From Erigeron canadensis (lineage: Eukaryota; Streptophyta; Magnoliopsida; Asterales; Asteraceae), in assembly GCF_010389155.1 (NCBI RefSeq), contig NC_057766.1, positions 39,689,516 through 39,753,515 of the forward strand: 64,000 nucleotides of DNA, given 5' to 3'. Positions within the stretch are counted from its first letter, which is position 1. Each line of letters starts with the position of its first letter. The notes beneath the pieces were generated by a model. The model had not been told where the DNA came from and did not search any database. It saw only the letters and a program-made list of their open reading frames with translations. Of this stretch, positions 1 to 11,237 are shown in pieces. A program made the position numbers and the translations under genes.

Positions 1-879
1 TTCACAACGATGAATTAATGATGAGAAATGATACCTCAAAAACTTGTCCATATTTACTTTCTGACTTTTTAATTTTTCACCTTTAATTTTAATTAGTAAA
101 GTACTAAATGCATCATTTACGGTTGTACTTAACCTTCATAAAAGAATTATACTTTTCATATCAAAAGCCCATTTCTTAAATTTTATGTTAAGTGTATAAC
201 TATTTAATGCATCTTAAATATAACAAAACTCCTTTAATTATTGTGTTAGTTTTGTTATATAACAATTGATGTTATAAATACAAATAGATTGAGCTTTTGA
301 AGAAAATGGATCAAAGGAATTCTCTCATAGGCTATCGCGTCATTCTACTTCATAGTTCTGTCTACAACAAAAGGGTGTAAGACAAGGTACCCATTTGATT
401 AAATTAAACGAAATAGCCGCCAAATAGCCGTGATAGATGATCATAGTATGCGTAATTTATATAAAAGCATGTTTAATGTATGTGTAATTACAATTAAAGA
501 TACTTTAATTAATCGTACAGAGTATACACAACTACACAAGTGAAAACCATAAAACAAAAAACAACTTGGCTCTGTGTTTATCTTAATTCCAGCTAATTAT
601 AGGCGTCTTGCAAAAAGGGAACCAAACTAACTTATTGTCTAGCACGTACGTACGTACCATCCGTGTGGGCTTCCGCAGCTCACATCAACTTATATATAAA
701 TATCTATAAATAAATATTGACGTACCCATCAATTAAATATAGGCATGCATAATATTTTTATGCACCATATGTATGTTGGGGGTATATATATAGACTTAAT
801 TGAAATATCATATACAAGTCAAGTAAACTTAAATATTATAGCTAGCTAGCATCATTAGCATATAACTAATCAAAACATT
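1..879. other. intergenic and upstream region of first gene
   Basis: AT-rich DNA with no coding potential that I can support. The last 100 bases hold the likely core promoter and leader of the gene starting at 880. No repeat with clear ends was recognised. Confidence 0.5.
783..792 (+). promoter_or_regulatory. candidate TATA box
   Basis: A TATATATATA run preceded by GG and followed by GAC lies about 90 bases before the ATG at 880. That spacing fits a TATA box with a leader of about 60 bases. AT-rich runs are common here, so position relative to the gene is the only support. Confidence 0.35.
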
Positions 880-1428
880 ATGGATAATATGTATGAAGCC
901 AATGACGATATCTTTGATACTCTCTCATTTGCTGATCTTCAAATCTATAGCGATCCATCCTCTTCGTTCGAAGAAGAACAAGATCTTGGCAATTCTTTTT
1001 CATCTTTTAGGTTTAAGATTTTCATCCGTTCTCCCCCGCCTAAAGATATTGTTTTCTTCCGTAAGCTGATTTCTGTACCGGAAAGTAGTAATAATTACTT
1101 GAAGAAATCGAAATCTAATAATCCCAAAACACCTTCAAATAATAATAATGACAATGGTTTGGGTCAAAAGGGGTCAACTTTAGTGAGGCCACCGAGGAAA
1201 ACAAGATCAGGTAAAAGATTAATCTTTAATATGTTTGGATCTGTGAAGTCGACTTCTTCTGTCACAATGGAATTGGGTGATTTACGGAGTAGACAACAAA
1301 AAAATGTTCGGCCGGTGTATGATCATCATGACCGTGAAGAACTATTGGAAGAGATGATGATGCCTCGCCGCAGAAGTGGAAACTGGTCGAGAAAATTATT
1401 TGGAGCATGCATTCCTTCGGTTAATTAA
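880..1428 (+). CDS. uncharacterised plant protein, paralogue of the gene at 8590
   Basis: Single-exon gene of 182 aa. I do not recognise a named family with certainty. Features it shares in order with the protein at 8590-9255: an acidic N-terminal start with a DTLS..D motif (residues 13-20), a short F.F segment, a V.F..K.I....ESS block near residues 58-70, a central basic Lys/Arg and Asn-rich stretch, an F.FGS block near residue 117, a DL..RQ motif near residue 133, and a G.WS......C C-terminus. No signal peptide, membrane helix or catalytic motif is visible. The low-complexity, basic composition suggests a regulatory or adaptor protein rather than an enzyme; that is inference. The ATG is the first in frame and follows a plausible TATA box. 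This copy is about 40 residues shorter than its neighbour. Confidence 0.7.
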   Translation: MDNMYEANDDIFDTLSFADLQIYSDPSSSFEEEQDLGNSFSSFRFKIFIRSPPPKDIVFFRKLISVPESSNNYLKKSKSNNPKTPSNNNNDNGLGQKGSTLVRPPRKTRSGKRLIFNMFGSVKSTSSVTMELGDLRSRQQKNVRPVYDHHDREELLEEMMMPRRRSGNWSRKLFGACIPSVN

Positions 1429-2259
1429 ATTCATTTCATTTACAATTGTAAGCACATGGAGAGTGTCATGTGTGTGTACTACTAATATTTAAGCTATATA
1501 GTGTTACATTGTATGTTATACATTCAAATATTCCTGGATATGATTTTTATTTAGTGATTGACTAGCTAGCTAGTGACTACTTATAATTATGCTAGTATAC
1601 GTAATTTAATTATAATTCCATTGTCTTAAAAATTCCTTATTGAAAGATATAGTATAATGCGTTGTCGATCGTGATGTTATATATGTGCGGCTTTTTGTTA
1701 TGAAGATGTTAATTACAACCTTCCCGATCATATAGATGATAGATGAAAGTATGTAACGTTAATTACGTTTTTGGTCCTTTTGTTAATGAAACAACTAAAT
1801 TACCCATCACGTGACCGATTTTTAAACAGACTTAAGGGTTATGACCAAAAGTGACAGAAGTGAAAACGTTTGACCTAAAGTACAGTAAATGAAAACAATA
1901 GATGAAACGCAATCGAAAACAAATACGAAAACTATAATTAATTTTACTAATAATAATAATAATCTAGTTTAGGCTAGTATATATAAATAAAGTAAGATTG
2001 TTTCTAGAAGAACTTTTTAAAAAAAATACATATCTGACAAGCTAGGTTTCTTTTGATCTTCATGATCAATGAGTCCGTTTACTTTTATAAATATTATATA
2101 TGTAGCTGTGATCTTCACGATTAATGAGTCCGTTTATATATATAGATATATATTATATATATATATATAGCTGGTCCGGCTAAATGCATCTTGCAAAAAG
2201 TTTTAGTAAAATTAATGTCTTGCCCGTTAAAAAAAATATATTAAATAAAGATATGAGAT
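1429..2259. other. intergenic region, 3' of first gene
   Basis: No gene. It holds the gene's 3' region, a MITE-like remnant at about 1757-1930, and a 27-base imperfect direct repeat (2055-2081 and 2110-2136) followed by a TA-rich tract. It ends at the copia-1 target site. Confidence 0.5.
1757..1930. repeat. remnant related to the MULE-type MITE at 44.6 kb
   Basis: Three blocks recur in the same order as in the right half of the 44598-45354 element: AATTAC.TTTTTGGTCCT, AAATTACCCAT..(C/T)GTGAC and GACCAAAAGTG. Termini and TSD were not resolved, so this is a degraded or deleted relative. Confidence 0.45.
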
Positions 2260-2264
2260 CCTCC

Positions 2265-2499
2265 TGTTAGAATGTCGAATCAGAATAATATCATCACTTC
2301 CGAAATTAAGGGGCTATTGGATCAGAACAAATCCTCATCCTTTCCAAATACAGAAGATTTCGACTTGGTTATCAAGACAAATGTTTTTCCAACTTGATTT
2401 AGTTTCCATATTTCAGTCTATTCTTTCTTGTATAAATTGAGGTTTTCTCAATCAATCGATATATCAATAAAAATCAATATTATTCATCACTATTTAACA
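2265..2499 (+). repeat. 5' LTR of copia-1
   Basis: 235 bp with TG...CA ends. About 97% identical to the copy at 7204-7438 by eye. The 3' half, including an AATCAATCGATATATCAATA stretch, is identical in both copies. Confidence 0.95.
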
Positions 2500-2511
2500 T
2501 GGTATCAGAGC
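2500..2511 (+). other. primer-binding site of copia-1
   Basis: TGGTATCAGAGC directly abuts the 5' LTR. It is the standard plant copia primer site, complementary to the 3' end of initiator tRNA-Met. Confidence 0.92.
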
Positions 2512-2618
2512 TTCCAATTGTTTGGGGCTCATCATCTACACAATAATCATCCAAAATCACCCGATTAAATCTGAGCTACCATGGCCGGAACCGGAGCCTA
2601 GAATCGGGTTCAGATTTA

Positions 2619-3800
2619 ATGCTTCAGTTAGTAAATTTATTGCAAAACAACAAATCACAGCCACAAAACCCAAAACTTTCCGAAAATTTGCAAATCAACC
2701 TCAAACTCAATAGTCAAAATTACCCGTTATGGACTCGGATGATCCGAGTTGCTATCGGCAGAAAATCAAAAAATCTTTTAAACCATTTAACCGAATCACC
2801 ACCAGAAAAAACAACATCTGAAAAATAGGAGTTATGGGAACAAGAAGATCTTATCGTTTTCTCATGGCTCATCCAGAATATTGAACCAACCATTGCCTGA
2901 AATCTGACCGAATTTTCCACATCGAAAGAACTGTGGGATGCTTTGGTCACCACTTACAGTAGCGGCAAAGATAAATTACAAGCTTTTAACCTTCATGTCA
3001 AGGCAAATGAAATTAAACAATTAGAAAAATCATTAGAAGATTTCTGGATTTCATTGCAAGGTATTTGGGGTGAAATAGATCGCATCGATCCAAACCCCAT
3101 GAAGTGTGCAGAAGACATTAAAGCATACGCAACAATCCGATCCAATCAGAAATTATTTCAGTTCCTTAATGGGTTAGATCGAAGATTCGAATCTATAAAA
3201 AGAGAGATTCTTCGTATCGATCCATTACCGACGGCAGAAGTAGCTTATGCCACTGTTCGGAAACAGGCCGCTCACCAGAATATTCTGGGAGCAACCACTG
3301 GAGAATCACAAGGCATCGCCACTGGCTTGATGACCACAAATATGGATGGATCCAGTTTTGCATCAAAAAGTTTCAGCCGCATAGATTGGAAGAAGAAAGC
3401 TGTTCAAGATGATAAATCACAACTACAATGTGATGAATGCGGCATGTATCGACACACCAAAGACCAGTGTTTCGAGATCATTGGATATCCCGAGTGGTGG
3501 ACCGATGGACACAAAACGGCGAGCAAGAAAGGCACCAAGAAAGGATATAACCCCAAAACTAGTACCATCACCTCTACCGCCAAGGCTACTGCAACCAAAG
3601 AGAATGATAACCGGAAATCGGAGACGGGGTTTGGTGGAGTAGCGGCGGCCGGAGTTGATGAAAAAGAGGGAGGTTTTTCGGTGGTGGCAGGTAAAGGAGA
3701 AAAAGGGGTCGACATATGTGATCCTCTTTTTTCTAAACCATTGTTTCCATATAATATATATATATATATATACGTAATAATTCTGTTGACCAGATTTTAA
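2619..3800 (+). pseudogene. copia-1 gag, broken
   Basis: A gag-type reading frame opens near 2619 and contains the capsid-like region typical of copia (N..NYPLW start, ELW segment, YA..R near the end of the fold). A CCHC zinc knuckle (C-x2-C-x4-H-x4-C) at about 3430-3471 marks nucleocapsid. In-frame stops are TAG at 2826 and TGA at 2898. The frame then runs into a (TA)n tract at about 3751-3772 and closes at 3800. The protease continues in another frame, so the microsatellite or its surroundings shifted the frame. An upstream ATG at 2581 also ends quickly at a stop. Confidence 0.85.
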
Positions 3801-3901
3801 AGCCACATGGGCCCATCCAGCTTAAGAAACAAAGGGGAGCCCAGTCTTTTGGGCCGAATATAAATGGGCTGAAATGCTTTAGTCCACTGAAAAAACAAGG
3901 G

Positions 3902-5248
3902 GGAGCCCATGTAGTTCAATCTGGTTACAAAAAACAAAATGGGTCTTGGATTTTTGATTGTGGTGCTACTGATACGATGACATATGATTTGTTGGATTTT
4001 TCAGTTTTTTCAAAACCCAGGAGAACTCATATCGAAGTTGCTAATAAAGCAAAAATGGATGTGAAAAATGGTGGAACCGTTAAAATTTCTTCAAACATCA
4101 ATTTAACCAATTGTCTTTATGTTCCTTCTTTATCACATAAACTTTTGTCAATAAGTCATGTGACAAAGGAACTTAACTGCTCAGTTCTTATGCATCCACA
4201 CTTTTGTCTTTTACAGGATATCCGGACGGGACGGATTATTGGGCGTGGCACTGAGAGATAAGGACTGTATTATGTTGATGAAGTTATTGAGAATGGAAAT
4301 GTGATGCTAGCTCATGGAACTAGTGACAAAGAAGCCTGGTTGTGGCATAGAAGACTGGGACATCCTTCAGTTAGTTATTTACATACTTTGTTTCTGAAAC
4401 TTTTTCCTTTAAATAAATCAATTTCTTGTGAAACGTGCATTTTGGCCAAAAGTCATAGGCAAACCTTTAAACCTACTAATACTAGAGTTCAAGATCCTTT
4501 TTCATTAGTTCATTCAGATATATGGGGTCCAGCTCCAGTTGTTGGGGGTCAGAATTTCAAATATTATGTGATTTTTGTTGATGATTGCACTCGAATGACC
4601 TGGATTTATTTTTTGAAAAACAAAGCTGAAGTGCATGATAGGTTTACCATTTTTTATACCATGGTTAAAACTCAGTTTCAAAAATCTATCAAAGTTATTA
4701 GAACAGATAATGGTGGAGAATATGTGAACTCTCAAATGAACCTATTTTTTCAATCCAAAGGAATAGTTCATCAAACCACATGTCCTCATACTCCTGAACA
4801 AAATGGTGCTGCTGAAAGAAAAAACAGACTTCTATTAAAAATGACTAGGGCCTTGATAATAGAGTCTTCCGTTCCTAAAAATTTTTGGCCAGAAGCTGTA
4901 GCAACCGCCACCTACTTAATTAACCGACTTCCTACAAAAATCCTGAAGATGAAAACACCTTTAAAAACTCTTGCCAACTTTCATAACCTTCCACCAGCTT
5001 TCACGCTTCCACCCAAAGTTTTTGGATGTACAGTGTTTGTTCATATTCCAAAAACTTATCTTGATAAACTTGATCCTTGTGCTGAAAAATGTGTTTTTGT
5101 GGGGTATGGGGTTACTCAAAAGGGATATAGGTGTTATGATCCAAAGACTCGTCGTATGTTCACTACGATGAATTGTGATTTTCTTGAAACAAAGTATTTT
5201 TACTCTCCGGAACTCACTGGTCAGGGGAGGAACAGTGTGACACATTGA
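3902..5248 (+). pseudogene. copia-1 protease and integrase, broken
   Basis: The frame starts before the aspartic protease signature (WIFDCGATDTM at about 3946-3979). A TAA at 4259-4261 interrupts the linker. The integrase zinc-binding region follows (HRRLGHPS, then C..C at about 4429-4440). Catalytic residues are visible at codons 4517 (D), 4706 (D) and 4814 (E), the last two separated by exactly 35 residues, the DD35E spacing. The C-terminal KVFGC.VFVH and GY....GYRCYDP segments are typical of copia integrase. The frame ends at a TGA at 5246; the reverse transcriptase continues in the next frame, so a single-base indel lies near 5215-5248. Confidence 0.88.
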
Positions 5249-7209
5249 GTTGGTTAAGATATTCGTCAGATTCTTCAGTTGAAAACCTAACAGCTCGTAT
5301 TGAACCGATGAATGAAGAACAATCCTCTTCTCAAAGTGTCAACAAAAATACGATTCCGAACCTGATATCCGAGGTAAGTAATTCTACACCGAGCCATTCT
5401 TTGAATAATGTCGTTAATGAAAATGTCCTAGATAATATGCAAGGTCCTGCAGATAATGAAGTACAGGCGGGTGTAGAAGAGGTAGTTACAGTTCCAGAAA
5501 GATATGTACTTCCTCCCAGATCAACGAGAGGTATACCTGCAAAACGGTACTCTCCAAAAAGAACTCCTCGAAATTCGAGGTATCCTATGGCAAACATTGC
5601 AGACAGAAATGTATCTGAGGAAGCAAAAGCTTTCACAGCAGCAGTATATTCAGAATCAATTCCGTCAGGAGTAGAACAGGCTTTGAAATTGAAGAAATGG
5701 AAAGATGCCATGGATACCGCAATAGATGCACTCATGAAGAATGACACATGGAACAAATGTGCTCTGCCACAGGGAAAGAAACCAGTAGGGTGTAGGTGGA
5801 TTTATACAATTAAATATAAACCAGACGGTACCATAGAGAGATACAAGGCCAGATTGGTTGCAAAAGGATACACTTAAACATATGGGATTGACTATTCTGA
5901 AACTTTCTCCCCGGTTGCAAAGTTAGATACTATAAGGGTTCTATTTTCGATAGCTGCAAATCAAGGTTGGTCCCTTCATCAGTTTGATGTAAAAAATGCC
6001 TTTTTACATGGAGAATTAAAAGAAGAAGTGTATATGGAAGCTCCTCCAGGTTTTTCTCATGATTTCAAGCAAGGAGAAATTTGTAAGTTGAAGAAATCCT
6101 TGTATGGTTTAAAGCAATCACCTAGAGCGTGGTTCGGGAGGTTCACGCTAGCAATGAAGAACTATGGATACAAACAAAGTAATTCAGATCATACCTTGTT
6201 CCTTAATCATAGAGCAAATCTAGTGACATGTTTAATAATTTATGTTGATGACATGATTATCACTGGAAATGATAAGAAAGAGATTGAGAAACTAAAAGAA
6301 GCATTATGTGCAGAGTTTGAGATGAAGGACTTGGGAAATCTTAAATATTTTCTCGGAATCGAAGTTATGACATCAGAACAGGGAATTTTTATCTGTCAGA
6401 AAAAGTATATATTGGATCTCCTAGCCGAAACCGGGATGATTGACTGTAAGCCAGCAGATACACCCATGGTCACCAATCAGAAGTTGTTTATGAAGGCAGA
6501 AGGTGAATTCACTGATAAACACAGGTATCAACGGTTGGTGGGTAAGCTCATTTATTTAGCTCATACTCGTCCAGATATTGCATATGCTGTTGGAGTAGTG
6601 AGTCAGTTTATGCACCAACCTCAAGTAGATCATATGGATGCAGTTTGGCGAATTGTTCGATATCTTAAAGGGACTACAGGTCATGGAGTATTATTCAAGT
6701 CAAATGGTCACCTTAAAATTGAAGTATATACGGATGCTGACTGGGCAGGAGATAAAGGGAATCGAAGGTCGACTTCCGGATATTTCTCTATAGTAGGAGG
6801 GAATCTTGTTACATGGAAAAGTAAAAAACAAAAAGTTGTTTTCTTGTCAAGTGCTGAGGCTGAGTTCAGAGGAATAGCAAAGGGTTTAGCAGAGGCATTG
6901 TGGCTGAAGAAACTTGTGTCTGAAATAGGATTTGCTCCGAAAGAAAGTATCAAAATTATGAGTGATAATGAAGTTGCTATTCAAATCTCATAAAATCCGG
7001 TACAACATGACAGAACCAAGCATGTGGAAGTTGATCGCCATTTTATCAAGGAAAAGCTTGAAGATGGGATTATCAAATTACCTTTTGTGAAGTCAGAAGA
7101 TCAGATTGCCGATATCCTAACTAAAGCCGTGGGAACAACTATTTTTCGTAAATGTCTAAGCAAGTTGAATTTTGGTAATCCCAATAATCAACTTGAAGGG
7201 GAGTGTTAG
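5245..7209 (+). pseudogene. copia-1 reverse transcriptase and RNase H, broken
   Basis: RT begins with the copia-specific GCRWIY.IK and KARLVAKGYT blocks. A TAA at 5875 replaces the residue that is usually Gln after GYT. DVKNAFLHGEL and the catalytic YVDD (6241-6252) follow. RNase H shows YTDADWAGD, STSGY, a W.SKKQ block and SSAEAE. A TAA at 6991-6993 falls just before the NPVQHDRTKH motif. The C-terminus ends at 7209, overlapping the first bases of the 3' LTR. Confidence 0.9.
7195..7203 (+). other. polypurine tract of copia-1
   Basis: GAAGGGGAG immediately precedes the 3' LTR, the normal plus-strand priming site. Confidence 0.85.
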
Positions 7210-7438
7210 AATGTCGGATCAGAACAATATCATCACTTCCGAAATTAAGGGGATATTGGATCAGAACAAATCGTCATCCTTTCCAAATACAGAAGAATTC
7301 GACTTGGTTATCAAGAAAAATGTTTTTCAAACTTGATTTAGTTTCCATATTTCAGTCTATTCTTTCTTGTATAAATTGAGGTTTTCTCAATCAATCGATA
7401 TATCAATAAAAATCAATATTATTCATCACTATTTAACA
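7204..7438 (+). repeat. 3' LTR of copia-1
   Basis: 235 bp, same TG...CA ends as the 5' copy, followed by the TSD CCTCC. Confidence 0.95.
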
Positions 7439-7443
7439 CCTCC

Positions 7444-8589
7444 TTTAAATCGACTTGAGTCATCTTGTCTTGCATTATTGATTATGTTTTGGCATTTTGG
7501 TTTACACCACTAATTACAACAAGTACGTTTCTTTGCAATATTTAAAAAGACTGGAAAGGTAATAAGGTTTATTATTTTTATTTTAAAATCTATAATAGTA
7601 CTAGCTTCTGCAACTAGAAAAGAAAGAAAAGGACACATATTATTTTGACATATGTCTGAATAGAATTTCATTGACTTCTTCAGTTCCAGGTATTAAGTGA
7701 GACTATTGACCCGCAACTAGAAAAATCCAAATCGAACTACTGTTCCGGCAGCCTTAGTAGGTCCGAAACCAACAAATCCCGACAAAATTTTCCAGACATA
7801 TTGCCTAAACATTATATATATCATGTCATGTCATACGTTACCTCCATTGAATTAACTTTTTTCAAATTATTTTCTAGAAAGCCACCAAGTAATAAATAAA
7901 TGGATAGATGTAATACTCATCTTGATCCAATTTTATAAATAAATCTTTAACTTATAAATAAAAATTTATAAAACTTGATTTGTTAACTTGACCTTTAATT
8001 TAATTCAAGAATTAAAATTGTTCTTATTATACTTATAACTGGATCAATTTAAAAGAACTCTATAAAAAAAAGTGATACAACTTACCTAAGTACCTAACAA
8101 TATCATGTCATACACGAATATCCGATTACATTATTATACTTTTTACTATTATACAAACACCTCACATTTTCGAAAATACAGTTGAAATCTTATAGTTTCA
8201 AAAGTAAATAACTAAATATATAAAGCCTGTGAAGCTTTATATCAAACTCAAGATTTTGCTTTATTAAAGAATAATGACTAAAAATCCACTCTCTCTAGAA
8301 GCATAGCCTGTTAAATCGCGCCCTTTTTAGCCCCCTCGGTACCTACTATATCTATAGATTTATTTAAGTCCAAATTGCTGTAATATGGAACATAGCATAT
8401 ATATATATATATATATATATAATAATGTACCTATCAAAACTAGCCACATAATCAACATGAATGATATTGGGTATCATATATATTCATGGTAGCCATCATT
8501 AAAATTATTTCGTGATCAAAATTTAACTAAACTACTCCTTAATTACTTCTACTTAATTTTACCATTCTTCCTGTTTAAACTTCAAACAC
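7444..8589. other. intergenic region upstream of second paralogue
   Basis: No gene seen. It contains an (AT)n microsatellite at about 8395-8420. The final 150 bases should hold the promoter and leader of the gene at 8590. I could not choose a TATA box among several AT runs. Confidence 0.4.
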
Positions 8590-9255
8590 ATGGAAAAAGC
8601 TTCTTACATCCAAAACTCTCCAACACAAGAGTACTCGAACCATGATGATGAGGTACATGACACTCTATCTCTATCTGACTTTATGATATACAACAACAAT
8701 AATATTGGTGATCAACAAAACTTTTATCCATTTGACAATCAAAACCTTAATCTTGATGTCGACGATCAATTCGAGTTCTCTAGTGAGCTTTTGAAGACGT
8801 CTTTGAGCAATAATAGTGTTGTTTTTTGTGGAAAGATCATTCCTTACAAAGAATCTAGTGTTACTCAAAACACCTGGCAAAAAAAACAACACTCACAAAG
8901 ATGGACATTTTTTAGATTTTTCAAGAAGTCAAGTGAGTCTAAATCAAATAGCGAATTGGGGAAACTCGATTTGAAGTATGATGAGGTGCCGATAAGGAAA
9001 GTGTCCATCTTGGCTTCGGCAACCAAGCCAAGATGGTACTTGCTTATGTTTGGATTTGGATCAAGTAGTTTTCCGGGAGAAATGCATATTAGAGACTTGA
9101 AAAAAAGGCAAACGTCTATGGGGACTAAAGATAGTATGCAAAATAAGATAAGTAGTGGCAGTGGTGGTGGAATTGGGTCTTGGAGTCTCGTAAGGTTTTT
9201 GGGTTGTGGTGGTGGTGATAGTCATCATCATCCAACCATTATGAAAATTGAGTAA
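8590..9255 (+). CDS. uncharacterised plant protein, paralogue of the gene at 880
   Basis: Single-exon gene of 221 aa. Shared blocks with the first gene: DTLSLSD near residue 25, F-E-F-S-S near residue 61, VVFCGKIIPYKESS around residues 77-90, a basic Lys/Ser-rich middle, LMFGFGSSSF near residue 152, an IRDLKKRQ block near residue 168, and a glycine-rich GSWSLVRFLGC tail. This copy keeps the FCGK.IP form of the central motif, whereas the neighbour reads FFRK.IS, so this one looks closer to the ancestral form. An Asn-rich insertion (residues 35-40) and a Gly/His-rich C-terminus are low complexity. No enzyme motif, signal peptide or membrane segment is seen; function unknown. The pair is best read as a tandem duplication later separated by copia-1. 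Confidence 0.75.
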   Translation: MEKASYIQNSPTQEYSNHDDEVHDTLSLSDFMIYNNNNIGDQQNFYPFDNQNLNLDVDDQFEFSSELLKTSLSNNSVVFCGKIIPYKESSVTQNTWQKKQHSQRWTFFRFFKKSSESKSNSELGKLDLKYDEVPIRKVSILASATKPRWYLLMFGFGSSSFPGEMHIRDLKKRQTSMGTKDSMQNKISSGSGGGIGSWSLVRFLGCGGGDSHHHPTIMKIE

Positions 9256-10976
9256 GTCAAGTTAGGTCATTAAGTTGGTTTGTAATTTGTCATGTTGTAA
9301 AATTTCCAACTTCGACCACATGTCCACATTCATTTGGCATGTGTTAATTAGAGAATGTATGTATGTACATTATTGTTTATTTTGATTTTCTAATCTAACA
9401 TGTTTATGAGTAGGGCATGTTTATCCTTGAATCAATACGTACTCATATCTTCTTCAAATACAAAATGTAACTTTCCTGAATGTATATTTTTTAGTTTCCC
9501 TAACTGTACGAAGACAATTTTGTCAATGCTAGCATCTCACATTCTCACCTAGTTAAGATAAAAATTTCAAGGTGAACTAAAAAAAAACATTCTTAGATGC
9601 ATGACTTTTTTACGATTTAATTGGACGAAAACTTAAATCATCATCTTACCAAAAAATGGAGATATGGGTGAATTTATTATTATTATTTTTTTTATGTGTG
9701 TTTGTGTTTTGGCTTGTCATCTCATAAGTCATAATGAAATTCATTGAAACCAGCGAATACCATAGCCCAATAATGACATTAAAAAGCCTACTAATAGAAT
9801 TGGACCCGAAATGAGGAGGATGAAATGATGTAGTATAGCTAGTCGAGCCCATTAAGTTTGCTTAGGTTCATTTTAATTATGGGCTCTTGAGTTTGGGCCT
9901 TTGGGGACTTGGGTCACCCTACATATATAAAATAGAATTGTTTTGGACTTTTTGTACAGTTCGTAATTAAACTTGGCTAATAACAATAAAGGGAAAATCG
10001 AATTTAAGCCTTTAATTTTCGTACGATTCTTTGGAAAGCGCTAACTTAAAATTCGTCAGTTTGGCGAGTTTAGTTAGTAACGAACTAACGACACAGCAAG
10101 TCAGCAACCATATATAGTGGTCAAATAAACTTTTTAATTTTCATTTGTCAATTGTCATAGTATCGAACCATATAAATAATTTATCGGAAGATATATAAAT
10201 TTTTTTCTAAATGCTTAATGCTAAATAAGTAGGATGAACAGGCTCTGACCATTCGAACGTTCATAAATATGCTAAATGATACAACAAGTACTTTTTTGGG
10301 TTCGGAAAAAGTTGAGTCAATAGGAGCAAAAATGAATTCGCAATATGTAGAGTAATGATATATAGGATTCTTTCTATAAAGATTCTAAGAGCCTTGGTCT
10401 TGTTTGAGATAGATGTACAAGTAACGTGAAAAAAGATGGTATTATATCCAATAGAAAATAATGTCTATACCCAAACCATTTCCCGAATTTATTGGTATAA
10501 GAATTGAAGTTGTAAATTGTATCCATCTATATGTATACAACTTATGAAAAATGAAATATCTGCATTCGATCGACATTATCCCTTTACATTTATCTTTTAC
10601 ATCAATTCTCAATAACACTCGGTGTCACCATCCCCACCATTAATAGTCGACGCAATCATCACACTGCCGCTAATGTTGCATAGCGCGAGTACACCTCTAT
10701 AATTATATATGCATGTTAGATCTCAAAAGATATAACTACATGATCAACTGTCTTACATTTTACTCTTCTAATCAAATCATAACTAATGATTAGGATTGTA
10801 ATCAACTAACCATTACTGGTAATAGAGAGCGTATATTGTTGAGTGGGTTCATTGTCAAAATTAATGACACATTCAAGAATTTAAATACAAGTACATTTAT
10901 GTATGTGGTACAATTATAGAACGAAAGATGATGATATTAATTGTGAAGATTGATGTAAAATCAATGTAACATAAGC
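9256..10976. other. intergenic region without genes
   Basis: AT-rich. Any frames are short and without family features. Degenerate repeat-like sequence may be present around 10000-10130, but I could not define ends. Confidence 0.4.
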
Positions 10977-11237
10977 GATATATAGTTCTTTTCTTTTTAA
11001 AGACAAAGCTGATAAATGGCGAATACCTCAACTTTGATGAGCCTACGTCGGGTTCGAATTTTGGTAATGCCCAAAAGAGTTGCTCTCCAATGTGTAGATG
11101 AGTATATCATTGCTAAGGTATCTTCACCACATTTGCATGTGGCAGGATTTGAACACATGGCCCCTTAAGAAGAAACCACAAAGTAGAATACTCCTTAACC
11201 ACTAGGTTATCACCCCCATGACTGATGTATAGTTCTT
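10977..11237 (-). mobile_element. tRNA-derived SINE with target-site duplications
   Basis: The body is 10991-11223 (233 bp) read on the minus strand. Pol III promoter boxes are visible: an A box within the complement of 11191-11212 (GATAACCTAGTGGTTAAGG) and a B box in the complement of 11141-11156 (GTGTTCAAATCCTGCC), about 45 bp apart. The element ends in an A-rich tail (TTTAAAAAGAAAA). Flanking 14-bp direct repeats GATATATAGTTCTT (10977-10990) and GATGTATAGTTCTT (11224-11237) differ at one base and are good TSDs. Confidence 0.8.

Larger units (their letters stand above)
2260..7443 (+). mobile_element. Ty1/copia LTR retrotransposon (copia-1), complete but coding-dead
   Basis: The element proper is 2265-7438 (5,174 bp), bounded by a perfect 5-bp TSD CCTCC at 2260-2264 and 7439-7443. 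Two 235-bp LTRs begin TGTTAG and end TTAACA. A primer-binding site for initiator tRNA-Met follows the left LTR and a polypurine tract precedes the right. The domain order gag, protease, integrase, reverse transcriptase, RNase H is the Ty1/copia order. I count about seven substitutions between LTRs (about 3%), implying insertion of the order of one million years ago under commonly used plant rates. At least five stop codons and two frame changes break the polyprotein. Confidence 0.95.

Noticed and set aside
2055..2140. ATGAGTCCGT in two direct copies, suggestive of a hammerhead ribozyme core
   Set aside because: The CTGATGAG and GAAAC core parts and a closing stem II/III are missing, so no hammerhead fold can form; treated as a short direct repeat.
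2720..2953. Minus-strand frame opposite the copia-1 gag
   Set aside because: Antisense shadow of gag with no family features.
3404..3806. Two overlapping minus-strand frames across the zinc-knuckle region
   Set aside because: Shadows of the gag reading frame; composition reflects the complementary strand.
5331..5756. Minus-strand 141-codon frame in copia-1
   Set aside because: Lies wholly opposite the reverse-transcriptase frame and has no recognisable domain.
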